NCBI GenBank assembly: GCA_964614655.1
Contig: CAZTPF010000005.1
Span: forward strand, 1 to 64,000
DNA length: 64,000 nucleotides
Direction: 5' to 3'
DNA from: Casp-actino8 sp964614655
GTDB taxonomy: Bacteria > Actinomycetota > Acidimicrobiia > Acidimicrobiales > Ilumatobacteraceae
Positions 50,697-59,209 of this stretch are shown piece by piece (position 1 is the stretch's first letter; every line of letters starts with the position of its first letter). The notes under the pieces were generated by a model, which saw only the letters and a program-made list of their open reading frames with translations, ran no database searches and was not told the DNA's origin. The translations under genes were made by a program, and so were the position numbers.

Positions 50697-51929
50697 GTGG
50701 ATCCTCGCTACTCGCCGGAAGCCGAATCGTTCCGAGGTCGCGTCGTCGCCTTTCTCGACGACGCGTTGCCGAAGGATTTTCCCGGAATCGGACGGATGCC
50801 GATCGACGAGGTGCGTCCGTGGGTGATGGAGTGGCGACGCATCCTGCACGCCGAACGCTTCCTCGCGCCGGGATGGCCGACCGAGTACGGAGGTGGTGGC
50901 CTGTCGGCCCTCGAACAGGTGATCCTGGCCGAGGAATTCGCCAAGGCCGGCGTTCCGACCGGAGGGCCGAACGACGGTTTCGGAATCACCATGCTCGGCA
51001 ACACGTTGTTGAGGTGGGGATCCGACGAGCAGAAGTCGTACTACTTGCCGCGCATTCTCGCCAACGACGACATCTGGTGTCAGGGCTACAGCGAGCCGAA
51101 CGCCGGTAGCGACCTCGGAAGTCTCGGCCTCCGTGCAGTGCTCGACGGCGATCAGTGGGTACTGAACGGGCAGAAGATCTGGACATCAGCTGGCCACCTC
51201 GCCGATCACATCTTCACTCTGGCGCGAACCGATCCGGATGCGCCGAAGCACAAGGGGATCTCGTTCCTGCTCGTCGACATGCGCCAACCGGGTGTCGAGG
51301 TGCGACCCATCAAGATGATCAGCGGCGAGAGCGAGTTCAACGAAGTCTTCTACACCGATGCGACCTGTCCGAAGGACTCGGTCGTCGGTGGTGTGAACAA
51401 CGGTTGGGCGGTAGCCATGACTCTTCTCGGCTACGAACGCGGTGAAGGGGCGGCGACGGTTCCCGTGCGCTTCCAAGCCGAACTCGACCGCCTGCTGCTC
51501 CTCGCCCGCGAGTTCGGAGTGGCCGACGATCCGCGTGTGCGCCAGCGTCTCGCCTGGGCGCACTCCAAGGTTCAGATCATGCGATATCTCGGTCTGCGGA
51601 CCCTCACGTCGTTCCTGGCCGGTCACCACCCCGGACCGGAGAGCGGAGCTTTCAAGCGCTACTGGAGCGAGTACCACCAGACGGTGACCGAACTGGCACT
51701 CGAGATCATGGGTGCGGCGGCCTTGGTCGTCGAGGGGCGGCTGCCGTCCAATGCCTTCCAGCCCGACGATCGATCGGCCCCCAACAGTTCGGGTAGTTGG
51801 ATCGGAAGTTTCCTCAACGCGCGCGCCGGAACCATCTACGCCGGTTCGTCGCAGATCCAGTCGAACATCATGGCCGAGATGGTGCTCGGGCTCCCGAAGG
51901 AGCCAACCGCGACTCCGGTCCGCTCATGA
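50697..51929 (+). CDS. Acyl-CoA dehydrogenase
   Basis: A 410-residue FAD-dependent acyl-CoA dehydrogenase-like enzyme. The flavin-binding CQGYSEPNAGSDLGSL near residue 125 and WVLNGQKIWTS near residue 152 are standard signatures. The C-terminal TIYAGSSQIQSNIMAEMVLGLP completes the fold. The long form with PGWPTEYGGGGLS near residue 60 resembles dehydrogenases of steroid side-chain or unusual acyl chains in actinobacteria, but the substrate is open. GTG start; its stop overlaps the next small gene by four bases. Confidence 0.92.
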   Translation: MDPRYSPEAESFRGRVVAFLDDALPKDFPGIGRMPIDEVRPWVMEWRRILHAERFLAPGWPTEYGGGGLSALEQVILAEEFAKAGVPTGGPNDGFGITMLGNTLLRWGSDEQKSYYLPRILANDDIWCQGYSEPNAGSDLGSLGLRAVLDGDQWVLNGQKIWTSAGHLADHIFTLARTDPDAPKHKGISFLLVDMRQPGVEVRPIKMISGESEFNEVFYTDATCPKDSVVGGVNNGWAVAMTLLGYERGEGAATVPVRFQAELDRLLLLAREFGVADDPRVRQRLAWAHSKVQIMRYLGLRTLTSFLAGHHPGPESGAFKRYWSEYHQTVTELALEIMGAAALVVEGRLPSNAFQPDDRSAPNSSGSWIGSFLNARAGTIYAGSSQIQSNIMAEMVLGLPKEPTATPVRS

Positions 51930-52174
51930 GCGTGCGAGAGACATGGCGCATCGCGTCGGCTCTCGTGCGACGACCGTCGCTGTGGTGGACGGCGATCGTG
52001 GTCGCTCGGCGCCTCGTGCCGCGACGTTGGTGGACCCGGCGACCTTTCCTGCCGTTGCCGCCTCGGGACTACGTGCGTTTTCGCAAAGAGGCCTACTACG
52101 GGGATCCGCTGGCCCCCTTCGAGGCCGACGATGTGCTGAAATATCTGTCGTGGGTACGAGCGTGGAACTCATGA
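51926..52174 (+). CDS. Small basic protein, 82 residues
   Basis: Not recognised. The 82-residue protein is rich in Trp and Arg (RRPSLWWTAIVVARRLVPRRWW) and contains PFLPLPPRDYVRFRKEAYYG. It has one short hydrophobic stretch (about 20-30), perhaps a membrane-surface helix. It is translationally coupled to the acyl-CoA dehydrogenase by an ATGA overlap, suggesting a joint role. The motif RDYVRFR and the compact size suggest a conserved lineage-specific gene. Confidence 0.6.
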   Translation: MSVRETWRIASALVRRPSLWWTAIVVARRLVPRRWWTRRPFLPLPPRDYVRFRKEAYYGDPLAPFEADDVLKYLSWVRAWNS

Positions 52175-52206
52175 GCCGATCCGGGCGTCGACGGAGGACC
52201 TGAACC

Positions 52207-52704
52207 ATGAGGAGCGCGCTCGTTCTCAATGCGACCTACGAGCCGCTCAGCGTCGTTCCGTGCCGGAGGGCAGCGTGTCTCGTGCTCACCGACAAGGCCG
52301 AGGTGGTCGAACACGACGGAACGCTCCTGCGATCCGAATCCCTGGCTGTGCCGAACCCTCTCGTCATTCGTCTGCGCTACGTCGTGAAGGTTCCGTACCA
52401 TCGGCGGACGGCCCTGTCGCGTCGAGCGATCTTCGCCCGTGACGAACACCGTTGCCAGTACTGCGGAGGCGCCGCCGACTCGATCGATCATGTGATGCCG
52501 CGTTCACGCGGCGGTCTGCACGTGTGGGAGAACGTGGCCGCGGCCTGTCGACGTTGCAATCTCGACAAGCGCGATCGGACTCCGGACGAGGCCGGCATGC
52601 GGCTGGCGCGAGCTCCGCGTGCGCCACGTGAACTGACGTGGGTCACGATCTCGGTCGGTCGGGTGCCGGAGGTCTGGAAGCCCTATCTGGCGCGTGCTTC
52701 GTAG
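52207..52704 (+). CDS. HNH endonuclease family protein
   Basis: A 165-residue HNH protein. The zinc-binding CxxC pairs are C83/C86 (CQYCGG) and C114/C117 (CRRCN), and the catalytic histidine H95 is in SIDHVMPRSRGG. The N-terminal ALVLNATYEPLSVVPCRRA is typical of a widespread bacterial HNH family of unknown role, not of homing enzymes. The ATG is preceded by GGAGG. It is not in a mobile-element context. Confidence 0.9.
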   Translation: MRSALVLNATYEPLSVVPCRRAACLVLTDKAEVVEHDGTLLRSESLAVPNPLVIRLRYVVKVPYHRRTALSRRAIFARDEHRCQYCGGAADSIDHVMPRSRGGLHVWENVAAACRRCNLDKRDRTPDEAGMRLARAPRAPRELTWVTISVGRVPEVWKPYLARAS

Positions 52705-52706
52705 CC

Positions 52707-53396
52707 GTGACCGACGTTCTCGTCGTCACTGACGGTGACGCAGCCTCTTTCCATGGACGCCCGTTGCCCGATGACGCCCGACCTCACGTCTGGTGGTTTC
52801 GTCCGGCGGCCTCGGCCGTCGTGCTCGGATCGACCCAGGATCACGACGCGGTCGATCTCGAGGAATGCGCGCGCCGAGGCCTCGAGATCGTGAAGCGGAG
52901 AAGCGGAGGAGGAATCGTGATCGTGGGTGCCGATCTCACGTTGTGGGTCGACGTCCTGGTTCCGCGCGGTCATCGACTCTGGGACGACGACATCGGGCGG
53001 GCGTCGTGGTGGGTCGGAGACGTCTGGGCCGAAGCTCTCGCCGAGATCGGTATCGAAGGGTCGGTGCATCGGGGCCCCATGGTGTCGTCGAACCTGTCGC
53101 GTGTGGTCTGCTTCGCCGGACGCGGGCCGGGTGAAGTCATCGTGACGGGTTCGGACGGCCGGCCGTCGAAAGCGGTCGGAATCAGCCAACGGAGAACTCG
53201 GGACTGGTCTCGGTTCCAGTGCGCATTGAGTCGTCGGTGGGATGCCGAGTTGCATCGCGCCGTGGTGCGCACCGACTCGATCGACGCGCCGCTCGATTCG
53301 CTCTCGTTCGATCGACTGGGAACCGATCTCGATCTGGATGTGTCGTCGTTCGGGGACGATGTCGTACGACGACTCGTCGCGCGGCTCGACGACTGA
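52707..53396 (+). CDS. Lipoate-protein ligase-like protein
   Basis: A 229-residue protein of the biotin/lipoate ligase fold. The adenylate-binding motif reads KRRSGGGIVIVG near residue 70 and the conserved lysine lies in SKAVGISQRR near residue 157. It is shorter than LplA, lacks the accessory domain, and is diverged in its second half, so it may be an octanoyl/lipoyl transferase or a non-catalytic relative. GTG start two bases after the HNH stop; another start in frame lies upstream inside that gene. It converges on the M23 gene. Confidence 0.75.
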   Translation: MTDVLVVTDGDAASFHGRPLPDDARPHVWWFRPAASAVVLGSTQDHDAVDLEECARRGLEIVKRRSGGGIVIVGADLTLWVDVLVPRGHRLWDDDIGRASWWVGDVWAEALAEIGIEGSVHRGPMVSSNLSRVVCFAGRGPGEVIVTGSDGRPSKAVGISQRRTRDWSRFQCALSRRWDAELHRAVVRTDSIDAPLDSLSFDRLGTDLDLDVSSFGDDVVRRLVARLDD

Positions 53397-53408
53397 GACG
53401 GCTCGGCG

Positions 53409-55162
53409 TCAGTCTTCCTGCGGCTGGGGGAGGAGCTCGGTGGCCTTGCACGCGTCGATCGCCTTGACCATTGCGTAGGGATTGACGGCGACTCCACCGT
53501 GCGGGTGGTATTCGAAGTGGAGGTGCGGGGTCGAACTGTTTCCGGTCGATCCCACGTAGCCGAGGATCTGACCGGCCACGACCTCGGAGCCGAGTTCGAC
53601 ACCGGGAGCGAATTCGGACAGGTGAGCGTAGTGGAAGTAGGTGTCGTCGTCGGCGGTGAGGCGGAGGGCATTGCCTCCGAGCGAACCGGGTTTGTCGAAC
53701 CACTGGCGAGTGATCATCCCATCGGCCACTGCGTAGACGGCTTTGCCCGTCGGAGCGATGATGTCGACTCCGACGTGACGGCGTCCACCTGATCGCGGCG
53801 CATGCCACGTGTCGGTGAACCAGCACGGTCCTTGGACGGGGAACACCGATGCACGAATCGGTTCGGCGACCGACGATGCACCGGACGTCGAACCGTTCGA
53901 CGTACCCGATGTCGAATCGCTGGGTGACGTCGGCGTGCCGCCGTCCAGCAGTGCGAAGTACGTGACGAGATCGAGGCGTCCGGAAGCCGTGAGTCCGAGT
54001 CGCGACTGGTAGGTGGTGATGGCGCCCTCGGTGGCCGATCCGAAGATGCCGTCGGCTCCGCCGCGAACGCTCACGCCGGCGGCGACGAGGGCGCGCTGCA
54101 CGACGGCGACCGCCTCGCCGCGATCGCCGCGTCGAGGGATCGACGGTGCCGGAAGGACTCCGAGCAGTTGGGCGGTCTTTTCGTCGATCTCACCGGTGGC
54201 CGGGCGGCGAACGTTGCGTTGGTAGAACTTCACGGCGTTCTCGGTGGCCGATCCGAAGATGCCGTCGGCTCCGCCGCGAACGCTCACGCCGGCGNNNNNN
54301 NNNNNNNNNNNNNNNNNNNNNNNNNNNNNNNNNNNNNNNNNNNNNNNNNNNNNNNNNNNNNNNNNNNNNNNNNNNNNNNNNNNNNNNNNNNNNNCTCGGT
54401 GGCCGATCCGAAGATGCCGTCGGCTCCGCCGCGAACGCTCACGCCGGCGGCGATGAGGGCGCGCTGTACGACGGCGACCGCCTCGCTGGTGTCACCTCGT
54501 CGAGGAAGAGTCGCCGACACGTTGCGATCGGCCACTTCAGGGGTGTCGACGACGGTGGTCGATCCGTCGGCGACGCTGGCCGGTGACGGGGATCCGCTAC
54601 TCGGTCGATCCTGAGAGGCGATGCCGAGAGCGATCGCCGTCCGGGCGTCGAGGCGACCGCTCACGGAGAGTCCTTCACGATCCTGAAAACGCGCCACGGC
54701 CTCACTCGTGACCGGTCCGAAGATGCCGTCGGCTCCGCCACGCACCGATATTCCGGCGGCGATCAGGGCTTGCTGAACCGCTGCGACGTCGTCACCGCGG
54801 TCGCCACGGGCCGGGAAGTCCGGTGCCGGCCCGAGATCGAGAAGGTGAGACGTCAGGGGATCGAGCACTCCGCTCGGTCGCAATCCGACCGATGTCTGGA
54901 AAGCGCGCAGGGCCGTTTCGGTCGCTGGCCCGAAGACGCCGTCGGCGCCCCCTCGAACCGTGATCTCGGCCGCTATGAGCGCCCGTTGCAGAGCCGCCAC
55001 CTGATCGCCGCGAGCACCCCGGGCCAGTTGGGTCGAGACCGAAGCCGCGGGGGCCGAACTCACGGCTCCGGCCGGCGCCGAAAGGGCCAGGACAGGCGCG
55101 GCGGTCGACGTCGCCATGAGGAGCGACGTCCCGACGAGAGCGGCACCGAGGACGGACAACAC
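53409..55162 (-). CDS. Secreted PG-binding M23 endopeptidase
   Basis: A secreted wall hydrolase interrupted by a gap. A hydrophobic signal-like start (SVLGAALVGTSLLMATST) leads into at least five peptidoglycan-binding modules, each with VRGGADGIFG. A Ser/Thr-rich linker follows, then a C-terminal LytM/M23 domain. The zinc ligands are in HVGVD and HLHFE, with HYAHLSEF between, so the peptidase looks active. The start is uncertain: GTG 55162 is the only standard start before the hydrophobic run, although the frame stays open upstream and includes RR residues. Divergent from mraZ; MtrA-type control of such hydrolases is known elsewhere. The gap breaks the frame. Confidence 0.88.
54030..54486 (-). 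repeat. Near-identical PG-binding module repeats
   Basis: Three copies of the same sequence, from about 54034, 54242 and 54395, read CTCGGTGGCCGATCCGAAGA and continue nearly unchanged for 55 to 90 bases. They encode the VRGGADGIFGSATE part of the modules. The middle copy runs into the N gap, so the true number of modules is unknown. More diverged copies lie at 54700-55000. Confidence 0.9.
54295..54394. other. Assembly gap (100 N) in M23 gene
   Basis: Exactly 100 N, flanked on both sides by copies of the same PG-binding module. A repeat collapse is the obvious cause. Confidence 0.98.
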
Positions 55163-55255
55163 GGGCGAGGTATCGGCCGTCTGGCGCCGGACCTTGAGCG
55201 AAATCGAGTGCCACGACGGCGGGCCGGGAGGGCCCGGGTGGGGGCGCAGGGGAAA

Positions 55256-55302
55256 GAAGTGGCGCGAAGTGGGGAAAAGTGGTTGACAGAGGGGGCTGGT
55301 GG
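55256..55302 (+). promoter_or_regulatory. Phased RAAGTGG boxes (MraZ operator)
   Basis: GAAGTGG at 55256, GAAGTGG at 55266 and AAAGTGG at 55276 are spaced exactly 10 bp. In the same phase a GAGG (55289) and a GTGG (55299) follow. MraZ proteins bind direct repeats with 10-bp spacing upstream of mraZ in bacteria as distant as E. coli and Mycoplasma. The array abuts and partly covers the putative promoter, so MraZ would repress its own operon. Confidence 0.65.
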
Positions 55303-55313
55303 GGACTAGGAAT
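55283..55313 (+). promoter_or_regulatory. dcw promoter upstream of mraZ
   Basis: TTGACA (55283-55288), 18 bases, then TAGGAAT (55307-55313). The -35 box is a perfect consensus. A leader of about 25 bases with GAGGGG at 55331-55336 would follow. Confidence 0.5.
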
Positions 55314-55342
55314 ACTCCACAACTCGGGCAGAGGGGCAGGCA

Positions 55343-55765
55343 GTGCAGGTATTCGTCGGAAAACACGAGCGACAGCTCGACCCCAAGGGTCGGCTTGCGC
55401 TTCCGGCGACCTTCCGGAGTCGACTCGAGCCCCGCTGCTACCTGCTTCTTGGCCAGGACAAGTGCATCGCCGTCGTCACGGCCGAGGACTCGGCCCGTCT
55501 GGCCGACGAGATCACGGCCGCCGTCAAGAGCGGTGAGACCACCGAGCAGGAACGTCGAGCCTTGGCGGCGAGCATGGTCGAAGTCGTCATCGACGCCCAG
55601 GGTCGCGTGACGATCGACGAATCTCTCCGGGCCTACGCCGGACTCACCGTCGGCAGCAAAGTCGTCGTGGCCGGCAACTTCGAACGGGTCGAGATCTGGG
55701 AGCCGGAACGGTTCGAGCGACAGCTGGCACTTGGAACCGAAGCCATCGCCGGGGAGGAGTCGTGA
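55343..55765 (+). CDS. mraZ: Transcriptional regulator MraZ
   Basis: A 140-residue protein with two SpoVT/AbrB-like halves, an oligomeric DNA-binding protein and repressor of the division and cell-wall cluster. The family start FVGKHERQLDPKGRLALPA is present, and the second half repeats the fold with DAQGRVTIDESLRAYAGL. GTG start six bases after GAGGGG. The promoter carries RAAGTGG boxes at 10-bp spacing, the expected MraZ target. The stop overlaps rsmH by four bases. Confidence 0.95.
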   Translation: MQVFVGKHERQLDPKGRLALPATFRSRLEPRCYLLLGQDKCIAVVTAEDSARLADEITAAVKSGETTEQERRALAASMVEVVIDAQGRVTIDESLRAYAGLTVGSKVVVAGNFERVEIWEPERFERQLALGTEAIAGEES

Positions 55766-56685
55766 TCGACTTCGCTCACCGGTCGGTGATGGTCGACGAG
55801 ATCGTCGACGTGTTCGCATCGGTTCCGCCCGGAGTGGTGCTCGACGGAACCCTGGGTGGAGGCGGCCACGCCGAAGCCCTTCTCGTGTCGCGACGTGATC
55901 TGTCGATCCTCGGTCTCGATCGCGACCCGTCGGCCCTCGAGGCCGCACGGATTCGGCTGGTCGACCACGCCGACCGAGTGACACTTCAACATCGTCGTTT
56001 CGACGAAGTCGACGAGGCCTTGGCCGAAGCCGGTGTCGATCTCCTGTCGGGGGCGCTCTTCGATCTCGGTGTGTCGTCGCATCAATTCGACGAGGCGTCG
56101 CGAGGTTTCTCCTACCGGCACGACGCACCGCTCGACATGCGAATGGACCCGACCGAGCCCCGCACGGCCGCCGACATCGTCAACGAATGGTCGGTCGAAG
56201 ACCTCACGCGACTTCTGCGGGCCAACGCCGACGAACGTTTCGCTCGACGTATCGCCGAAGCGATCGTGGCGGCGCGACCGGTGACGACCACTCAGCAACT
56301 CGCCGACGTCGTCGTGACGGCCATTCCGGCTCCGGCGCGTCGCCGAGGGGGTCATCCGGCCAAGCGCACGTTCCAGGCCCTGAGGATCGAAGTGAACCGT
56401 GAACTCGAGGTTCTGCCTCTCGCCCTCGATCGAGTGGTCGATCGTCTGCGATCCGGTGGTCGAGTGGCCGTTCTGTCGTATCACTCGGGTGAAGACCGCA
56501 TCGTCAAGGCTCGCTTCCGCCATCACGAGACCGGCGGGTGCACCTGTCCGTCGGGGCTGCCCTGTGGCTGTGGTGCCCGGGCGACGGTGAGGCGGGTTCG
56601 CGTGTCGGCTCGGCCGAGCGAATCGGAGCAGTCGAGCAATCCGCGGAGTGCCTCGGCCCGTCTACGCGTGGTGGAGGCGGTCTGA
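55762..56685 (+). CDS. rsmH: 16S rRNA m4C1402 methyltransferase RsmH
   Basis: A 307-residue SAM-dependent N4-methyltransferase acting on 16S rRNA C1402. It shows HRSVMVDEIVD, the SAM loop DGTLGGGGHAEALL, FDLGVSSHQFDEASRGFSY, KRTFQALRIEVNREL and LSYHSGEDRIVK, all diagnostic. Length is normal. GTG start overlapping mraZ; its TGA shares one base with the ftsL ATG. Its place after mraZ is conserved across bacteria. Confidence 0.97.
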   Translation: MIDFAHRSVMVDEIVDVFASVPPGVVLDGTLGGGGHAEALLVSRRDLSILGLDRDPSALEAARIRLVDHADRVTLQHRRFDEVDEALAEAGVDLLSGALFDLGVSSHQFDEASRGFSYRHDAPLDMRMDPTEPRTAADIVNEWSVEDLTRLLRANADERFARRIAEAIVAARPVTTTQQLADVVVTAIPAPARRRGGHPAKRTFQALRIEVNRELEVLPLALDRVVDRLRSGGRVAVLSYHSGEDRIVKARFRHHETGGCTCPSGLPCGCGARATVRRVRVSARPSESEQSSNPRSASARLRVVEAV

Positions 56686-57289
56686 TGGCTCGCGCCGCAT
56701 CTCGAGTCGCGTCCCGCGCCCCACGTCGGACCCCGGCGACCCCTTCTCGGCCCTCGCGTCGCGTGACCACGCGCACTGCCGCTGATCGGCGGTCCAGCAC
56801 CGCCAAGACTGCGGCGAGGAGCACGGCGAAGGTTGCACCGCCCAAAGCCGTACCCTCGTCGACTCCGGCACCGAAGCGTTCGCGATCGGCGATCGCGCGG
56901 GCCGTCGATCCTCAGAACGCGACGGTGGCCGGTCGGAGGCTGGTGAAGTCGGCCCTGGCCGTGCTCGTGATTCTCGTCGGAATCATGATGGCGGTCGTCG
57001 TGGCGCAGACACGCATCGCCGAGAACCAGATGCAACTCGACCGCATCGAATCGCGTATCGAATCCGAGCGGGACCGCTACAACCAACTGCGCCTCGAGCG
57101 CTCGCTCCTTCGTGAACCCGCTCGGTTGGTGGTCGAGGCCCGATCACTCGGTATGCAGCCCGGGATCGGGGTGGACTTCACCACGGTCGATCCGATGACG
57201 GTGGCCGCCGTACTGGTCGCGACCGGAGGTGTCGACCCCGAGCTGTTGACGAACGGCGCCGACCCACTCCAGGAGTACGGCGAATTCAA
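56685..57289 (+). CDS. ftsL: FtsL-like division protein (3' end in gap)
   Basis: A bitopic protein with a long basic N-terminus (about 80 residues of Ala, Arg, Ser, Thr and Pro), one membrane segment (about 90-112, SALAVLVILVGIMMAVVVAQ) and an extracytoplasmic coiled coil (LDRIESRIESERDRYNQLRLER). This is the FtsL/septum-formation-initiator layout, and the position between rsmH and ftsI fits. The reading frame is open into the N gap at 57290, so the C-terminus is missing. The long basic extension is larger than in E. coli FtsL but common in actinobacteria. Confidence 0.82.
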
Positions 57290-57389
57290 NNNNNNNNNNN
57301 NNNNNNNNNNNNNNNNNNNNNNNNNNNNNNNNNNNNNNNNNNNNNNNNNNNNNNNNNNNNNNNNNNNNNNNNNNNNNNNNNNNNNNNNN
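57290..57389. other. Assembly gap (100 N) between ftsL and ftsI
   Basis: Exactly 100 N. It removes the end of ftsL and the start of ftsI. The right flank encodes an Arg/Ser-rich, low-complexity stretch. Confidence 0.98.
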
Positions 57390-59206
57390 CGTCGCGTTCG
57401 CGATCGAACGCGCGATCGGCGTCGCGGGGCTCGTCTCGTAGCGCACGGACGGTCAGCCGCTGGAAGATCGGACCGTCGCGTCGGCGGGCTCAATTCGCCG
57501 TGACGGTCGCAGCCGTCGTGTTCGTCGTCTTCCTGTATCAGATCGTGTCGGTGTCGCTGCTCGACGGTGCCGACTATCGCGCCGATGGCTTGGCGCAGCG
57601 CCAGTCGTACGTCACCGTCGCGGCCGATCGAGGGACCATCTTCGACCGCGACGGCAACGAGATGTCGATCACGGTGCCAGCCGTCTCGATCTATGCGAAT
57701 CCGAAAGCGGTGGGAGATCCGGTCGCCACGGCCCACGTACTCGCGCAGATGCTGGGGATCGACGCCGTCGGCGAAGCCGAGTTGGCCGACAAGATGTCCG
57801 ATCGCTCCAAGACGTTCGTCTACGTGCAGCGTTTCGTGGAGGACGACGTGGCCGAGGCGATCCTCTCGCTCGGTCTGGCCGGTGTGAACGGGGTGACCGA
57901 ACCGAAGCGAGTGCAGGTTTCCGGTGGTCTGGCTCGCAACGTCGTGGGCCGAACCGATCCGTTCGGTGAGGGTTCGACCGGGCTCGAACTGCAGTACGAG
58001 AAGGTGTTGCGCGGAACCGACGGTCTCATGATTCGCGAGACCAACAATTCCGGTCGGACGATCCCGGGAGCGAGCCGAATGGTGGAGGAGGCTCGGCCGG
58101 GAACCGACCTCGTCCTCACGATCGACCGGTCGATGCAGTATCAGGTCGAACAGGCGTTGCTTCGTCGAGTCGAAGAACTCGTCGCCAAGGGCGGGAACGC
58201 GATCGTGCTCGACACCGAGTCGGGTGAGATCCTCGCCATTGCGAGCGTCGGCCGCAACGGAGAAGGCGTGGCCGAGGTGACGTCGGGAAACATGGCCGCT
58301 GTCGAAGCCCACGAGCCCGGGTCGGTCGCCAAGATCTTCAGCGTCGCGTCGGCGATCGACCAGGGGGCAGTCACGCCGTCGAGCATGTTCCTCGTTCCGG
58401 GAACGTTCGTCTTCGACGAGGGGACCGACTTCGAGCAGACCATCAAGGACGCGTATCCGCACGAGACCGAGCCGATGAGTCTTCAGCAGATTCTCGTGAA
58501 GTCGTCGAACATCGGAACGATGATGGCCGCCGAGACGATCGGCGTCGAACGGCTCCACGAGTACCTCACGTCGTTCGGCTTCGGATCGGCGACCGGTCTG
58601 CAGTACCCGGGTGAGAGCTCGGGAACCCTGAGAGACGTCGATCGACTGCGCGGCTCCGAGAAGGCGACGATCACATACGGATACGGATTCGCGGCCACGT
58701 CGTTGCAGTTGGTGTCGGCGGTCAACGCGGTGGCGAACGGCGGTGTCTACGTGCCCCCTCGCCTCGTGCGTTCGACGATCGACGAGCGCGGCAAGGTGTG
58801 GGAGACGCCGATGGGCGAGTCCCATCGTGTCGTCTCGGAATCCACGGCGGCGACTATGGCCGATCTCCTCGGCGCGGTCGTCTGCACAGGAACCGGCTCT
58901 CGAGCTCAGGTGCCGGGCATCACCGTCGCCGGCAAGACGGGAACCGGGTACAAGGTGCAGGACAACGGGACCTACGTGACCGAGGACGGTTCTCGCGCCT
59001 ACTTCGCGACTTTCGTCGGCTACCTTCCGGCCGATAACCCGCGTGTCACCATCCTCGTCTCGATCGACGAGCCCGATCCGTCCAGTCGCGACCGATTCGG
59101 CGGAACGGCCGCCGCTCCGGTGTTCTCGGCTCTGGCCCAGGTGGCGATCCAGGAGCTGTCGATCGAACCGTCCGACGGCGACGTCGGATGTGTGGCGGCG
59201 GAGTGA
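57390..59206 (+). CDS. ftsI: FtsI/PBP3 transpeptidase (5' end in gap)
   Basis: Class B penicillin-binding protein that cross-links septal wall. The frame is open from the edge of the gap: a Ser/Arg-rich cytoplasmic stretch (SRSRSNARSASRGSS), then one membrane anchor (VTVAAVVFVVFLYQIVSV), the pedestal (ADRGTIFDRDGNEMS), and the transpeptidase domain. Active-site motifs: SVAK in EPGSVAKIFS, SSN in VKSSNIGT, KTGT in VAGKTGTGYK. A GTG at 57500 lies inside the membrane segment and is not the start; the true start is in the gap. Followed three bases later by murE. Confidence 0.95.
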
Positions 59207-59209
59207 ACG

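Noticed and set aside
57500..57502. GTG at 57500 as ftsI start
   Set aside because: It lies inside the membrane segment; the frame is open to the gap edge with a basic cytoplasmic stretch, so the start is in the gap.
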